A DNA stretch of 64,000 bases from Gleimia europaea ACS-120-V-Col10b (GCF_000411155.1 NZ_KE150266.1:62001-126000), one strand, 5' to 3'. Counted from the stretch's first letter, positions 18,776-28,641 are shown. The notes: generated by a model not told the origin, from the sequence alone. Made by a program: numbers and translations.

Positions 18776-19900
18776 CTAGCCTTTGAGGAAGTTCGCTCCA
18801 ACGCGGATCTGCTTGGGTAGCAGACCTTGGTTTTCTGCAACGTCTTCAGGCGAGACGCGCTTGCGGAATACCCAGTAGGAGTACGCCGTGTACGCGAGGA
18901 CGATCGGTACCATCACGATCGCTACGGTCAACATTACGACGAGCGTCGAGTGTGAGGACGACGCCTGCGCGATGGTGAGGGAGTACGCCGGGTCGATGCT
19001 GGACTTCATTACGTTCGGTGCCATGGCAACGAAGATGAAGGAGACAGCGCCGGCAATTCCAACCGAGGATGCGAGGAACGAGCCCATCGAATTGTTGAGA
19101 GCCTTCTGCGATAGTGCGGCCGACACGATAAGGGCGATTGCGGCAACCACGAGCGGTAGCCATGCCCAGGCGGAGCCGGCGTAGGCGATTACCGCCCACA
19201 GCGCCCAGATCGCGGTGACGCCAGCGGCGATGATCGAGAGCTTGGAAGATAGTGCCTCCGCGCGATCATGTACTGGGCCGGCAGTCTTGAGCGACAGGAA
19301 CTGTGCGCCCTGCGAGAGGGCGAGAAGCAGAACAGTTGCGCCACCAAGAAGTGTGAACACCGTGAGTAGCGAGAAGAAGCCGCCCGTTAGGTGGTGTACG
19401 GAGTGTACGAGCACTTCGTCGGTAATCGGGGGAGATACTGCCTCGAGGGTCATCGGGTCTACGACCTCGATCTTCATGCCCTGGACGAGGTTTGCGAATG
19501 CAACACCGAACAGTAGGGGAACGCCGAAGCCAGCCACAGTGTGGATGGTGTCCCATGTGGAGCGCCATTTGACCGAGTCAATCATCTTGCGCCACTCGAT
19601 CGCTGCGATACGCAGGATGAGGAGGACAAGGATGAGGAACAGCGCTAGGTACATGCCGGAGAACATGGTGGCGTACCACTCTGGGAATGCGGCGAAAGTT
19701 GCGCCACCTGCGGTGAGGAGCCAAACTTCGTTGCCGTCCCAGTGAGGGCCGATGGTCTTCACAGCTTGGGAGCGTTCTTCGTCGTTCTTAGCGACGAACG
19801 GGAGGAGGGCACCAACCCCGAGGTCAAAGCCTTCCAGAATCAAGTAGCCGGTCCAGAGGACGGCGATGAGAATGAACCAAACGATACTGAGCCAACTCAT
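18776..19900 (-). CDS. cydB: Cytochrome bd ubiquinol/menaquinol oxidase subunit II
   Basis: A 374-residue integral membrane protein with about nine hydrophobic segments. It starts MSWLSIVWFILIAVLWTGY and has the family segments EGFDLGVGALLPF, GPHWDGNEVWLLTAGGATFAAFP and ILRIAAIEWR. Together with CydA it reduces oxygen to water with high affinity at the cytoplasmic membrane. It lies 19 bp downstream of cydA in the same operon. Confidence 0.96.
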   Translation of the reverse strand: MSWLSIVWFILIAVLWTGYLILEGFDLGVGALLPFVAKNDEERSQAVKTIGPHWDGNEVWLLTAGGATFAAFPEWYATMFSGMYLALFLILVLLILRIAAIEWRKMIDSVKWRSTWDTIHTVAGFGVPLLFGVAFANLVQGMKIEVVDPMTLEAVSPPITDEVLVHSVHHLTGGFFSLLTVFTLLGGATVLLLALSQGAQFLSLKTAGPVHDRAEALSSKLSIIAAGVTAIWALWAVIAYAGSAWAWLPLVVAAIALIVSAALSQKALNNSMGSFLASSVGIAGAVSFIFVAMAPNVMKSSIDPAYSLTIAQASSSHSTLVVMLTVAIVMVPIVLAYTAYSYWVFRKRVSPEDVAENQGLLPKQIRVGANFLKG

Positions 19901-19919
19901 TGTTTATACCAATCCTTCC

Positions 19920-21461
19920 TCAGTATCCGAACGACAGATGAGTGTCGGGGGTTACTTCATTCGTCTTCGAGTAGGGCACGTGCATGCCTTCACGCACCCA
20001 GCGACGCAGAAGCAGGAACCAGATCACGCCGAGCCCGCCGTATAGGAGGGTGAACAGCACCGTGGTTACCAGCACCTGGCCGGCCGGGACGGTGCCCGAT
20101 GCGGCAAACTCGGTTAGTTGCAGCACGCCACCTACTGGATCCTGGTTCAGCGCGCCAGCGATGTTCGGGTATACCACCCATGGCTGGCGGCCGATTTCGG
20201 TGAAGATCCAACCTGCGGATGCGCCGATAAACGGCCACGGCAGGCAGAAGAGGGCGAAGTTCGCCATCCACTTGGAGCGGGCGAGGTTTTCACCGCGGTA
20301 CCAGTAGAGGATGCCCAGGCCCAGAAGCATCGAAATGAGGCCGAGCGTAACCATCACGCGGAACGAGTAGAACACGGGCATCGACGGGGGACGGAAGTCG
20401 TACTGCGATGCGTCCCCGTAGCGCGATGTGAACGACTCGTTGGCGTTGAGCATCTCTACCATACGGTCTTGGATGTCGCGCACGCCTTCTACTTCCGCAT
20501 TGAACGAGTTATGCGAAAGGAACGAGGCAAGACCAGGAACGGTAATGAAGCGGGTCATGTCTCCCGAGTCGTCGAGCGGGCATTCCCCAAAGCCTGCGAC
20601 GGTGAAGGCAGCGCCTTCGGTATCCATACAGATACCTTCAGCAACCGCCATCTTCATTGGCTGGAGCTTGACCATTTCTACGCCCTGGAAGTGGCCGGTA
20701 GCAATGGTGCCGATACCCGCAATGATTAGGGCCCAGGCACCGAACTTTGCGATCGGTTTCCAGATCTCGCGTGCCTCCTGTTCGCCGTGTTCGCCAGCGT
20801 TCGCGGCTCGCACCGTCCACCACACCGCGATGCCGGCAACGAAGGTGCCAGCTACGAACAGGGAGGTGAAAAGAACGTGCGTGAAACCGAGGAAGAGCAC
20901 GGGGTTGGAGATGACCTTGAAGAAGCCGCCAGCTCCGTCAAGTTCTGCACGGCCGGTGGCCGGGTTGTAGAAGGCGCCTACAGGGTGCTGCATCCAGGAG
21001 TTTGCAGCGAGGATCCATACGGCTGACAGTGTGGAGCCAATAGCCACGAGCCAGATCGCAACGAGGTGCATCCGCTTTGAGATGCGGCCCCATCCGAAGA
21101 TCCATAGGCCAAGGAAGGTCGATTCCATGAAGAATGCAAGCAGTGCTTCAACTGCAAGCGGTGCGCCAAAGATGTCGCCGACAAAGCGGGAGTATTCAGA
21201 CCAGTTCATGCCGAACTGGAACTCCTGCACAATACCGGTGGCGACGCCGAGCGCGAAGTTAATCAGGAAGAGTTTTCCAAAGAATCGCGTTGCCTGCAGC
21301 CAGACCTCATTACCGCTTCTGTGCCACTTGGTTTGCATGATTGCAACCAGCAGGCCCAGACCGATAGTTAGGGGTACCTGTAGGAAGTGGTAGACAGTTG
21401 TGATTGCAAACTGCCACCGCGCCAGAAACACTGCATCGAGTGCTGCTGGGAGGACGGTCAT
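19920..21461 (-). CDS. cydA: Cytochrome bd ubiquinol/menaquinol oxidase subunit I
   Basis: A 513-residue haem-bearing subunit. Candidate haem ligands are His25 in TTVYHFLQVPL, a His in the LGFTHVLF segment (about residue 192) and the Met in FYSFRVMVTLG. The GxGLWIFGWGR and EFQFGMNWSEYSRFVGDIFGAPL-type segments are also typical. The Q-loop region is of the short type found in actinobacteria and firmicutes. It is the first gene of a likely cydABDC-kinase operon and has a long AT-rich upstream region for regulation. Confidence 0.96.
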   Translation of the reverse strand: MTVLPAALDAVFLARWQFAITTVYHFLQVPLTIGLGLLVAIMQTKWHRSGNEVWLQATRFFGKLFLINFALGVATGIVQEFQFGMNWSEYSRFVGDIFGAPLAVEALLAFFMESTFLGLWIFGWGRISKRMHLVAIWLVAIGSTLSAVWILAANSWMQHPVGAFYNPATGRAELDGAGGFFKVISNPVLFLGFTHVLFTSLFVAGTFVAGIAVWWTVRAANAGEHGEQEAREIWKPIAKFGAWALIIAGIGTIATGHFQGVEMVKLQPMKMAVAEGICMDTEGAAFTVAGFGECPLDDSGDMTRFITVPGLASFLSHNSFNAEVEGVRDIQDRMVEMLNANESFTSRYGDASQYDFRPPSMPVFYSFRVMVTLGLISMLLGLGILYWYRGENLARSKWMANFALFCLPWPFIGASAGWIFTEIGRQPWVVYPNIAGALNQDPVGGVLQLTEFAASGTVPAGQVLVTTVLFTLLYGGLGVIWFLLLRRWVREGMHVPYSKTNEVTPDTHLSFGY

Positions 21462-21954
21462 GTTTCCGCCTTTCCGAGTTGATAGGTTAAGGCCGACGAT
21501 TTTCGACGACCCGTCTTAAACACCACTTTAAGCATGAAAACAAGGTGCGTGAAGAGAAAATGTCTTCAAATCGAGATTCTATATGACAAAGCGTGCAATA
21601 ACGCGCCTGTTAAACGGCTCACAGCGACATTTTTAGGTAACAAAACGGTATACAAAAAAATAATTAGAAAATATTGTTGTTTCTTAAAAATGTTTTCGTG
21701 AAGCGTTCGTTGTTCCTCGGGGCGAATTTGCGATCGTGAAAATGGTGTTTAAAAGCGCATTTTCGTTTCTCGCCCGCCTGTATTCGGCCGAACTTTATAT
21801 ATTGTGCGATAATTCCTTTTGTAGATGCTTTCACCATACCGTGAAAGTGGCGCGTGCAGGTGATGTTTTCTCCCTGTTTAGTGCCTGTGCAGGCCGTCGT
21901 GGCCGCACCGTTTAGGTTTCCGTCTGTGTAAGACGGCTGCCGCAGGAGTTTGGT
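21462..21954. other. Divergent regulatory region between cydA and rne
   Basis: This 493-bp stretch holds no credible gene; the open frame on the minus strand at 21664-22110 overlaps rne and has no family resemblance. The cydA side is AT-rich, with a possible minus-strand -10 (TATAGAAT, read from 21576-21583) and a long A/T tract at 21650-21700. The rne side (about 21820-21950) holds several short stem-loops. I found no DevR-type GGGACT/AGTCCC palindrome and no Rex-type TTGTG/CACAA site. Confidence 0.6.
21828..21936 (+). promoter_or_regulatory. Structured 5' leader of rne
   Basis: Three successive inverted repeats precede rne: CTTTCAC/GTGAAAG (21828-21847), GGCC/GGCC (21892-21904) and CCGTCT/AGACGG (21920-21936). 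The last ends about 6 bases before the AGGAG Shine-Dalgarno. RNase E messages in other bacteria are autoregulated through a structured leader; whether this leader does that is inference. Confidence 0.35.
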
Positions 21955-24534
21955 ATGGAGCCCTGCGCTAACTGGAGAAGACTTGTGACAACAGAAAATA
22001 ATAATGAGGCTGACCGGGCCGAAAAAGGGTTCGCATCGGAACCGTTTTCGCACGGCGGAAGCGCTCCCGTTTTCTCGGGTGCGCAAGGAGTAAATGAGGA
22101 CGCTCCGCAAGGGCCAAAGGTCCCTGTGGCTGCTGCGGCTACGCTACTGTTTCAGGCCCCGACCATTTCTCACCCCATCCAAAGTGAGGGTGACGACGAG
22201 CGTCCCGCTCGTAACCGCAACTCGCGCAGGCGCCGAGAAGAGCTGGAAGAAGAGTCGGACGCCTCGTCCACGCTCGATGACGATGAGAACGGTGATGATC
22301 GCTCGCAACGCTTGGGGCAGGAATCTAACGAAGAACAAGTCACGGCGGTGCGTCGGCGTCGGCGCAGGCGTACCTCGGCAGAAGACGACTCGGCTTCTGA
22401 ACTGTCTAACGAGGTTGAGGGCGTAAAAGGTTCCACGCGTCTAGAGGCAAAACGCCAGCGAAGGCGGGAAGGGCGCCTGGAGAATCGTCGTCGCCAGGTG
22501 GTAACCGAATCGGAATTCTTGGCGCGTCGCGAGTCGGTGAAGCGCGAGATGATCGTGCGGGAAAAGAACGGTTTGAACCAGATCGCCGTCCTGGAAGATG
22601 GCCTGCTGGTTGAGCACTACGTTGCGCGGCGCACGCAACAGACGATGGTGGGCAACATTTACCTCGGTCGGGTACAAAACGTCTTGCCGTCGATGGAGGC
22701 TGCATTCGTTGATCTTGGTAAGGGTCGTAACGCCGTTTTGTATGCCGGTGAGGTGAACTGGGAGGCCCTTGGATTTCAGGGCAGGCCGCGTCGCATCGAG
22801 CAGGCTCTAAAATCTGGCGACACCGTGTTGGTGCAGGTAACGAAGGACCCGATTGGGCATAAGGGGGCGCGTCTGACTTCGCAGGTCACGTTGGCGGGTC
22901 GTTTTCTAGTGCTGGTGCCGGATGGGCAGATGACGGGCATTTCTCGCAAATTGCCTGAGAAGGAGCGGGCGCGTCTGAAAAAGCTGCTGTCTAAGATCGT
23001 GCCGAAGGATTCGGGAGTAATCGTCCGGACCGCTGCGGAAGGTGCTACGGAAGAACAGTTGCGCGATGATGTGAATCGCCTGCGGTCGCAGTGGGACGAG
23101 GTTGTTCAGAAGCAGAAGAAGGGGCAAAAAGCTCCTGTAATGCTGCGGTCGGAGCCGGAACTGGCTGTTCGCGTGGTACGCGATGTCTTTAACGAGGATT
23201 TTGCTTCGCTGACGGTGCAGGGCGCTGGTACGTGGAAGACCATCAGCGAGTACGTGTCGAAGCTGTCGCCGGATTTGGAAGATCGCCTGGTTCATTGGAC
23301 GAAGCGAGAGGACGTGTTCCACTCGCATCGGGTTGATGAGCAGCTTGCGAAGGGAATGGATAATAAGGTCTGGCTCCCCTCGGGTGGTTCACTGATTATC
23401 GACCGCACGGAAGCGATGACTGTGATTGACGTGAACACGGGTAAGTTCATTGGTTCGGGCGGCACGCTTGAAGAGACAGTCACTATGAATAACCTGGAGG
23501 CGGCTGAAGAGATCGTGCGTCAGCTCAGGCTTCGCGACATCGGTGGAATTATCGTCATCGACTTCGTTGACATGGTGCTCGAGTCTAACCGTGACCTTGT
23601 GCTTCGCCGGCTCGTGGAGTGTTTGGGGCGTGACCGCACGCGCCACCAGGTTACGGAGATTACTGCCCTCGGACTCGTGCAAATGACGCGAAAACGGGTT
23701 GGCGAGGGGCTGGTGGAGGCATTCTCTACCCCTTGTGAGTGCTGTGAGGGACGGGGCTTCATCGTCCATTCGAACCCGGTAGAAAAAGACAAGTCTGGCC
23801 ATCCGATCGCGCCGAAGAAACAGAAGGCGGAACCGGTACAAGAACCGGAATCTGACCAAAAGCACGAGGAAGTGAAAGCCGCGCTTTCGGCTATCGCGGC
23901 CTCGGCTGCCTCGAAGCATCATGATGACGAGGAAGAGGCGGAGAAGAACTCGAAGAAGTCTGATCGCAGGCGGGGACAAAGAAACCGTAAGCGTCGCGAT
24001 GACAAGAACTTGGGAAGCGGATCCGCTGAGTCTGCCGCCAGGGAGGCTAGTGAGCCAAATGCTTCTGCGGAGCAAGAGAGTAGCGACGAGGCGACCAAGT
24101 CGAAGAAGTCTGGCAACCGGTCGGGCAACAGGCGCGGTTCTAAGCATGCTAGCGAGACGGCGACTGGCGCAAAGTCTGCGGGTGAGGATACCCCTAAGCA
24201 GGAAGGAGAGCGGTACAAGAGTGCGTCCGGGGATAGTCAGCCTAAAGAACTGACTGCAGGGCCGAAGGTCGCGAAACTTCTGGAAGCTCCAAAGCATTCG
24301 GGGGAGGGCGCAGTAGTGGTGCGCAAACGGCCACGGCGAGCAGTCACCATGGAGGTTGGAAACCCGAAGGTGAAGCTCGACCTACCCGAACCGGTGAAGA
24401 CCGGAAAGATTGGAAGGCCCGCAGCTGTGAGCCTCGACGACATTCAGCTGCCAGATGCTTCTGCTCGCCCGGCAAAGAAGTCCCGGAGGGCGGTAATGGC
24501 GCAGCCGAATGCGGGTAGAGAAGAGGATAACTGA
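21955..24534 (+). CDS. rne: Ribonuclease E/G
   Basis: An 859-residue endoribonuclease central to mRNA decay and rRNA processing. Residues 1-190 are disordered and highly charged. The S1 domain starts near residue 233 (GNIYLGRVQNVLPSMEAAFVDLG), the catalytic DNase I-like region contains VIDVNTGKF (Asp about 491) and GGIIVIDFVDM (Asp about 535), and the zinc-link CECCEGRG is near residue 593. The C-terminal 250 residues are a Lys/Arg/Ser/Glu-rich tail. Charged arms on both sides of the core are usual for actinobacterial RNase E/G. The ATG at 21955 follows AGGAG with 7-base spacing; an in-frame GTG at 21985 after GGAGAAG is an alternative start. Confidence 0.95.
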   Translation: MEPCANWRRLVTTENNNEADRAEKGFASEPFSHGGSAPVFSGAQGVNEDAPQGPKVPVAAAATLLFQAPTISHPIQSEGDDERPARNRNSRRRREELEEESDASSTLDDDENGDDRSQRLGQESNEEQVTAVRRRRRRRTSAEDDSASELSNEVEGVKGSTRLEAKRQRRREGRLENRRRQVVTESEFLARRESVKREMIVREKNGLNQIAVLEDGLLVEHYVARRTQQTMVGNIYLGRVQNVLPSMEAAFVDLGKGRNAVLYAGEVNWEALGFQGRPRRIEQALKSGDTVLVQVTKDPIGHKGARLTSQVTLAGRFLVLVPDGQMTGISRKLPEKERARLKKLLSKIVPKDSGVIVRTAAEGATEEQLRDDVNRLRSQWDEVVQKQKKGQKAPVMLRSEPELAVRVVRDVFNEDFASLTVQGAGTWKTISEYVSKLSPDLEDRLVHWTKREDVFHSHRVDEQLAKGMDNKVWLPSGGSLIIDRTEAMTVIDVNTGKFIGSGGTLEETVTMNNLEAAEEIVRQLRLRDIGGIIVIDFVDMVLESNRDLVLRRLVECLGRDRTRHQVTEITALGLVQMTRKRVGEGLVEAFSTPCECCEGRGFIVHSNPVEKDKSGHPIAPKKQKAEPVQEPESDQKHEEVKAALSAIAASAASKHHDDEEEAEKNSKKSDRRRGQRNRKRRDDKNLGSGSAESAAREASEPNASAEQESSDEATKSKKSGNRSGNRRGSKHASETATGAKSAGEDTPKQEGERYKSASGDSQPKELTAGPKVAKLLEAPKHSGEGAVVVRKRPRRAVTMEVGNPKVKLDLPEPVKTGKIGRPAAVSLDDIQLPDASARPAKKSRRAVMAQPNAGREEDN

Positions 24535-24607
24535 ACTCAAGGCGACACGCGCGTGGCGCCGGTGGTGAATCCCACATGCCTGTGAGTGGCAAAACGAGCA
24601 AATTCGT

Positions 24608-24636
24608 TTGATTGCTACGCGCGTTTGCAGTAGTCT
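24608..24636 (+). promoter_or_regulatory. Promoter of rplU-rpmA
   Basis: TTGATT (24608-24613), a 17-base spacer and TAGTCT (24631-24636). A TGCGTT/AACGCA stem-loop (24647-24664) follows in the leader and could be a binding site for ribosomal protein feedback, which is inference. Confidence 0.5.
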
Positions 24637-24689
24637 TGATCGTCGGTGCGTTTCTTCGAACGCATAATTAATTCGTAATCTATTAAGAG

Positions 24690-25010
24690 ATGAGTAGCAA
24701 CGTGGTCTACGCGATCGTCAAGGCCGGCGGCCGACAGGAGAAGGTGTCCGTCGGTGATGTCGTCGTCGTCGACAAGTTGGCAGGAGAACCCGGCGATACT
24801 GTCGAACTCCAGCCCCTAATGGTGGTCGACGGTGACAAGGTAACCGCGGACGTGTCGAAGCTCGACAAGGTTAAGGTAACCGCTGAAATCGTTGAGCCCA
24901 CCAAGGGGCCGAAGATTTCTATTATCAAGTTCAAGAACAAGACTGGCTACCGCAAGCGCCAAGGTCATCGTCAGCCCATGACGAAGATCAAGGTAACTGG
25001 CATCAAGTAG
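24690..25010 (+). CDS. rplU: 50S ribosomal protein L21
   Basis: A 102-106 residue ribosomal protein with [18 protein letters not shown] at the N-terminus, the [18 protein letters not shown] centre and the [20 protein letters not shown]-terminal signature. The GTG at 24702 would give the usual [12 protein letters not shown] start, but the ATG at 24690 is kept as the first possible start; neither has a strong Shine-Dalgarno. It is followed by rpmA, as in most bacteria. Confidence 0.95.
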   Translation: MSSNVVYAIVKAGGRQEKVSVGDVVVVDKLAGEPGDTVELQPLMVVDGDKVTADVSKLDKVKVTAEIVEPTKGPKISIIKFKNKTGYRKRQGHRQPMTKIKVTGIK

Positions 25011-25057
25011 TTGGTGTTCCTAAACTCGGTTTAGGACTGACAGAAAGAAGCTGAAAG

Positions 25058-25318
25058 ATGGCAAGTAAGAAGGGACTCGGTTCTTCCAAGAACGGTCGCG
25101 ACTCTAATGCCCAGCGTCTCGGCATCAAGCGCTTCGGAGGCCAGTTTGTGCAGGCCGGCGAGATCCTAGTTCGTCAGCGCGGGACTCGTTACCACGCTGG
25201 TGAAAACGTAGGTCGCGGCAAGGATGACACGCTTTTCGCCTTGGTTGCAGGTGATGTTGAGTTCGCGAACAAGCGCAATCGTCGCGTCGTTAACGTGGTT
25301 GAGGCAGTATCTGCCTAA
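25058..25318 (+). CDS. rpmA: 50S ribosomal protein L27
   Basis: An 86-residue protein beginning [19 protein letters not shown] with GVKRFGGQ-type IKRFGGQ and [26 protein letters not shown], all standard L27. No N-terminal cleavage extension of the staphylococcal type is present. GAAAGAAG lies upstream. A strong terminator follows. Confidence 0.97.
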   Translation: MASKKGLGSSKNGRDSNAQRLGIKRFGGQFVQAGEILVRQRGTRYHAGENVGRGKDDTLFALVAGDVEFANKRNRRVVNVVEAVSA

Positions 25319-25333
25319 CTAGTCTTAACACTT

Positions 25334-25374
25334 TGAGGGTGATCGGGGTTTCCCATCACCCTCATAGTTTTATT
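25334..25374 (+). terminator. Rho-independent terminator after rpmA
   Basis: Perfect 10-bp stem TGAGGGTGAT/ATCACCCTCA (25334-25343 with 25355-25364), followed by TAGTTTTATT. Confidence 0.88.
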
Positions 25375-25412
25375 ATCCGAAGTTGTGAAGCTTGCCGTGT
25401 AGGGGAGTAGCT

Positions 25413-26939
25413 ATGGCGTCATTTGTTGACAGGGTGACCTTGTACGTGACCGGTGGCAATGGTGGCCACGGCGCCGCATCAATCCGCCGGGAGAAGTACA
25501 AGCCACTTGGCGGCCCTGACGGGGGAAATGGTGGAGATGGTGGAAACGTGATTCTCGAGGTTTCGGATCAAACCACGTCACTGCTGGACTACCATCATCT
25601 TCCGCACCGTAAAGCTGAAAATGGCACGCCGGGTCTTGGGGGAGACGGAGAGGGACGCAATGGGGAAGACGTTGTGCTTCCCGTTCCCATCGGCACTGTG
25701 GTTAAGGAGGCGGATGGCTCCCTCATTGCTGACCTGACCGAGGTGGGGACACGCGTGGTCATCGCTGAGGGTGGTAGAGGAGGCCTTGGCAACGCGGCAT
25801 TGGCTTCTCGTAAACGCAAGGCTCCGGGTTTTGCGTTGAAGGGTGAGCCGGGCGAGGAACGCACGGTCATTCTGGAACTGAAGTCGGTTGCTGACGTTGC
25901 GCTGGTTGGTTTCCCATCCGCGGGTAAATCTTCGCTTATCGCCGCCATGTCGGCTGCCCGTCCGAAGATTGCGGATTACCCGTTTACAACACTGGTTCCT
26001 AATCTGGGGGTTGTGCAGGCGGGCGAGATTCGCTACACCATTGCGGATGTGCCGGGCCTGATTCCAGGAGCTTCGGAGGGTAAGGGACTTGGTCTCGAGT
26101 TTTTGCGTCATATTGAACGCTCGTCTGTGATTGTGCACGTTTTGGACGCGGCAACGTTTGAGCCTGAGCGCGATCCGGTTTCGGACCTCAAGACGATTGA
26201 AGAGGAGCTAGCTCAGTATCGTTCCGATTTGGGCGAGTTGGAAGGCTATGTGCCTTTGGGGGAGCGTCCGCGCGCGATTGTGGTGAATAAGATCGACATC
26301 CCCGATGGTCGCGATATGGCACATATGCAAAGCGAGGAGCTACATGCTTTTGGCTGGCCGGTTTTTGAGGTTTCTGCGGTAACGCACGAGGGCTTGAAGG
26401 AGCTGTCTTTCGCGCTTGCGAAGATGGTGCAGGATCATCGTGACTCGATGCCCGAGATCGAGCCCGCACCCACGGTATTGCGTCCGCAGGCGATTGGCGG
26501 ACGCGAACGTGATGAGGTCATTACGGTTCGCAAGGTCTCTCACGCTGGGCAGGACTTGTTCCAGGTTCGAGGCCGCAAGCCCGAGCGTTGGATTTTGCAG
26601 ACTGATTTCGCAAATGATGAAGCGGTTGGCTACCTGGCAGATCGTTTGAGTTTGGCGGGAGTGGAAGACCTCTTGGCACAGGCGGGTGCGTTGCCTGGTG
26701 ATCCCGTGGTGATTGGATCCATTGAGGATGGTGTCATTTTCGATTGGGAGCCGACCATGGAGACAGGTGCCGAGTTGCTTGGCCCACGCGGTTCAGACAT
26801 GCGGTTTGAGGGCGGCGAGCGCCTGACCAGGCGCGAACGCAAGGCGCGTTTCCACGAGCGTATGGATGCAAAGCAGGCGGCTCGCGACGAGCTTTGGATG
26901 GACCGTGAAGCCGGAGTTTGGACCGATCCGGACGAGTAA
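25413..26939 (+). CDS. obgE: GTPase ObgE/CgtA
   Basis: A 508-residue Obg GTPase acting in late 50S assembly and stress control. The Gly-rich Obg fold (1-158) contains [16 protein letters not shown] and [12 protein letters not shown]; the G domain has [10 protein letters not shown] (G1, about 167), DVPGLIPGA (G3) and NKID (G4, about 292); the OCT domain follows, with a charged C-terminal extension. The ATG at 25413 follows AGGGGAG, so the in-frame start at 25392 is rejected. proB and proA, which often follow obgE in other genomes, are absent; nadD comes next. Confidence 0.96.
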   Translation: MASFVDRVTLYVTGGNGGHGAASIRREKYKPLGGPDGGNGGDGGNVILEVSDQTTSLLDYHHLPHRKAENGTPGLGGDGEGRNGEDVVLPVPIGTVVKEADGSLIADLTEVGTRVVIAEGGRGGLGNAALASRKRKAPGFALKGEPGEERTVILELKSVADVALVGFPSAGKSSLIAAMSAARPKIADYPFTTLVPNLGVVQAGEIRYTIADVPGLIPGASEGKGLGLEFLRHIERSSVIVHVLDAATFEPERDPVSDLKTIEEELAQYRSDLGELEGYVPLGERPRAIVVNKIDIPDGRDMAHMQSEELHAFGWPVFEVSAVTHEGLKELSFALAKMVQDHRDSMPEIEPAPTVLRPQAIGGRERDEVITVRKVSHAGQDLFQVRGRKPERWILQTDFANDEAVGYLADRLSLAGVEDLLAQAGALPGDPVVIGSIEDGVIFDWEPTMETGAELLGPRGSDMRFEGGERLTRRERKARFHERMDAKQAARDELWMDREAGVWTDPDE

Positions 26940-27007
26940 TGCGTATACGCTTCCGGCATCCTTTCAAACCCGTAGGATAGGGAAGTAGTTAGCGGCCGGT
27001 ATTTGGA

Positions 27008-27628
27008 TTGAATGTGAGGCACGTGAAGGGCGAGGTATTGAATCATAGGCCGTCCATTGGGGTGATGGGCGGTACGTTTGACCCGATTCACCATGGGCAC
27101 CTCGTTGCGGCCTCGGAAGTAATGGACGTGTTCAATCTGGATCAGGTGGTTTTCGTTCCCACTCAGATGCAACCGTTCAAGGAGGGCCGCAGGGTTACGT
27201 CTGCGGAGCATCGCTATTTGATGACGGTGATTGCAACGGCCTCGAATAATCGCTTCACGGTTTCACGCGTTGATATTGACCGCGGGGGCACCACATACAC
27301 GATTGATACGTTGAGCGATATTCATGCAATGAGGCCGGATGCTGACCTCTTCTTTATTACCGGCGCGGATGCGCTGGAACAGATCCTCACGTGGAAGGAT
27401 TCAGACAAGCTTTTTGAGATGGCACATTTTATTGGCGTGACAAGGCCGGGCCACGAGCTGAACGCGAAGGGGCTTCCTCCGGCGTCAGTGTCTTTGCTGG
27501 AGGTGCCCGCGATGGCAATTTCGTCTACGGATTGTCGCGCGCGCGTGAAGGCTGGCAAGCCGGTGTGGTATTTGGTGCCGGACGGGGTTGTGCAGTACAT
27601 AGATAAGTACGGTTTATATCGGCAATAG
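27008..27628 (+). CDS. nadD: Nicotinate-nucleotide adenylyltransferase
   Basis: An approximately 200-residue nucleotidyltransferase forming nicotinate adenine dinucleotide in NAD synthesis. [19 protein letters not shown] holds the HxGH motif, and the C-terminal [14 protein letters not shown] is the ISSTxxR motif. The start is uncertain: TTG 27008, GTG 27014 and GTG 27023 are all in frame and none has a clear Shine-Dalgarno. It is followed by rsfS, the usual partner. Confidence 0.94.
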   Translation: MNVRHVKGEVLNHRPSIGVMGGTFDPIHHGHLVAASEVMDVFNLDQVVFVPTQMQPFKEGRRVTSAEHRYLMTVIATASNNRFTVSRVDIDRGGTTYTIDTLSDIHAMRPDADLFFITGADALEQILTWKDSDKLFEMAHFIGVTRPGHELNAKGLPPASVSLLEVPAMAISSTDCRARVKAGKPVWYLVPDGVVQYIDKYGLYRQ

Positions 27629-27652
27629 TTGTTTATTTCCGGAAGGTAGATT

Positions 27653-28003
27653 TTGGAACTTAGTGATTCGACGAGGCAGTACCTGCAGGTTGCGGTTAGG
27701 GCCGCACAGGATAAGTCAGGTATTAACCCGGTTGCGATCCTGGTTGGCGAGCGCACTCCGTTTACGGACGTGTTCTTGATCGTTTCTGCGTCGAGTGGTC
27801 GCCAGGTGCAGGCTATTGCAAACGAGGTCACCGATAAGGTGTTAGAAGCTGGGGGAAGGCGCCCACGCGTGGAAAGTGGCGAGGAGCTTTCCTGGGTACT
27901 TATGGACTTCGGCGATTTCGTGGTTCACGTTCAGTTGGAAGAGCAGCGCGAGTTTTACGCGTTGGAGCGTTTGTGGGCAGACTGCCCGGTTCTTGAGCTT
28001 TGA
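27653..28003 (+). CDS. rsfS: Ribosome silencing factor RsfS
   Basis: A 116-residue protein that binds L14 and blocks 30S-50S joining in poor conditions. The DVFLIVSASSGRQVQAIANEV and SWVLMDFGDFVVHVQLEEQREFYALERLW segments are diagnostic. TTG start with GGAAGG upstream. Standard gene order nadD-rsfS. Confidence 0.95.
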   Translation: MELSDSTRQYLQVAVRAAQDKSGINPVAILVGERTPFTDVFLIVSASSGRQVQAIANEVTDKVLEAGGRRPRVESGEELSWVLMDFGDFVVHVQLEEQREFYALERLWADCPVLEL

Positions 28004-28020
28004 GGAGTTGAGTTGCTTCC

Positions 28021-28641
28021 ATGAGTGGCGCATCGCTTGCTAAGTCTCGCGTGATTTTTGTGCGGCACGGCCAGACGGACTTTAATATTGGAGGTCGCGT
28101 TCAGGGCGTGATTGATATTGAGCTAAATGAGGCGGGGCGGGCGCAGGCGGCCTCGATGGGGCCTTTGGTGGCGGCGCTACAGCCCGATGTGATTGTTTCA
28201 TCTGACCTCTCGCGCGCAATGGATACGGCGCTGGAGATCTCGAGACACGTGGGGCTGGAGGTGGTTGCGGACCCGCGCATTCGCGAGCGCAACTTCGGCG
28301 CGTTTGAAGGGATGACCCGCGATGAGATGCTGGCCCAGCACCCGAAGTGGTATCGCGACTGGCGTTCGAGTGGGGATTGCGCGCAAGCGCAAGTTGAATC
28401 GCGCGAGGACGTGGGGGAGCGCTTCGCCGAAGCGGTGAAAGAAGTGGTGTCCACCGGGCCGGGCACGTACGTGTTTGTGTCGCACGGTTCGGCTATTACG
28501 CAGGGGATTACCCACATGCTCGGGATCGCGCCGGGTTCCTGGTCTGGCTTGCGCGGCCTCGACAACTGTCACTGGTCGATTCTTGAGCAGGCAGATAGGT
28601 CCCCGTACTGGCGCTTGGTAGGCCACAACATAGGGGCGTGA
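28021..28641 (+). CDS. Histidine phosphatase (phosphoglycerate mutase-like) family protein
   Basis: A 206-residue branch-1 histidine phosphatase. The catalytic RHGQTDFN (His about residue 15), SSDLSRAMDTA, the acid in RERNFGAFEGM and VSHGSAITQG (second His) are all present. Genes of this type commonly follow rsfS in actinobacteria and are often called gpgP (glucosyl-3-phosphoglycerate phosphatase) or generic mutases; the substrate cannot be fixed here. It starts 17 bases after rsfS. Confidence 0.85.
   Translation: MSGASLAKSRVIFVRHGQTDFNIGGRVQGVIDIELNEAGRAQAASMGPLVAALQPDVIVSSDLSRAMDTALEISRHVGLEVVADPRIRERNFGAFEGMTRDEMLAQHPKWYRDWRSSGDCAQAQVESREDVGERFAEAVKEVVSTGPGTYVFVSHGSAITQGITHMLGIAPGSWSGLRGLDNCHWSILEQADRSPYWRLVGHNIGA

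Noticed and set aside
21462..21954. Searched for a DevR/DosR-type or Rex-type palindrome upstream of cydA
   Set aside because: No convincing GGGACT/AGTCCC or TTGTG/CACAA pair is visible; the site of the linked regulator remains unknown.
21664..22110. 148-codon minus-strand frame between cydA and rne
   Set aside because: It runs into the rne coding region, has no family match, and lies in the regulatory gap.
23389..24297. 302-codon minus-strand frame opposite rne
   Set aside because: Antisense of the charged C-terminal part of RNase E; hydrophobic Arg/Leu composition expected from that, no start signal.
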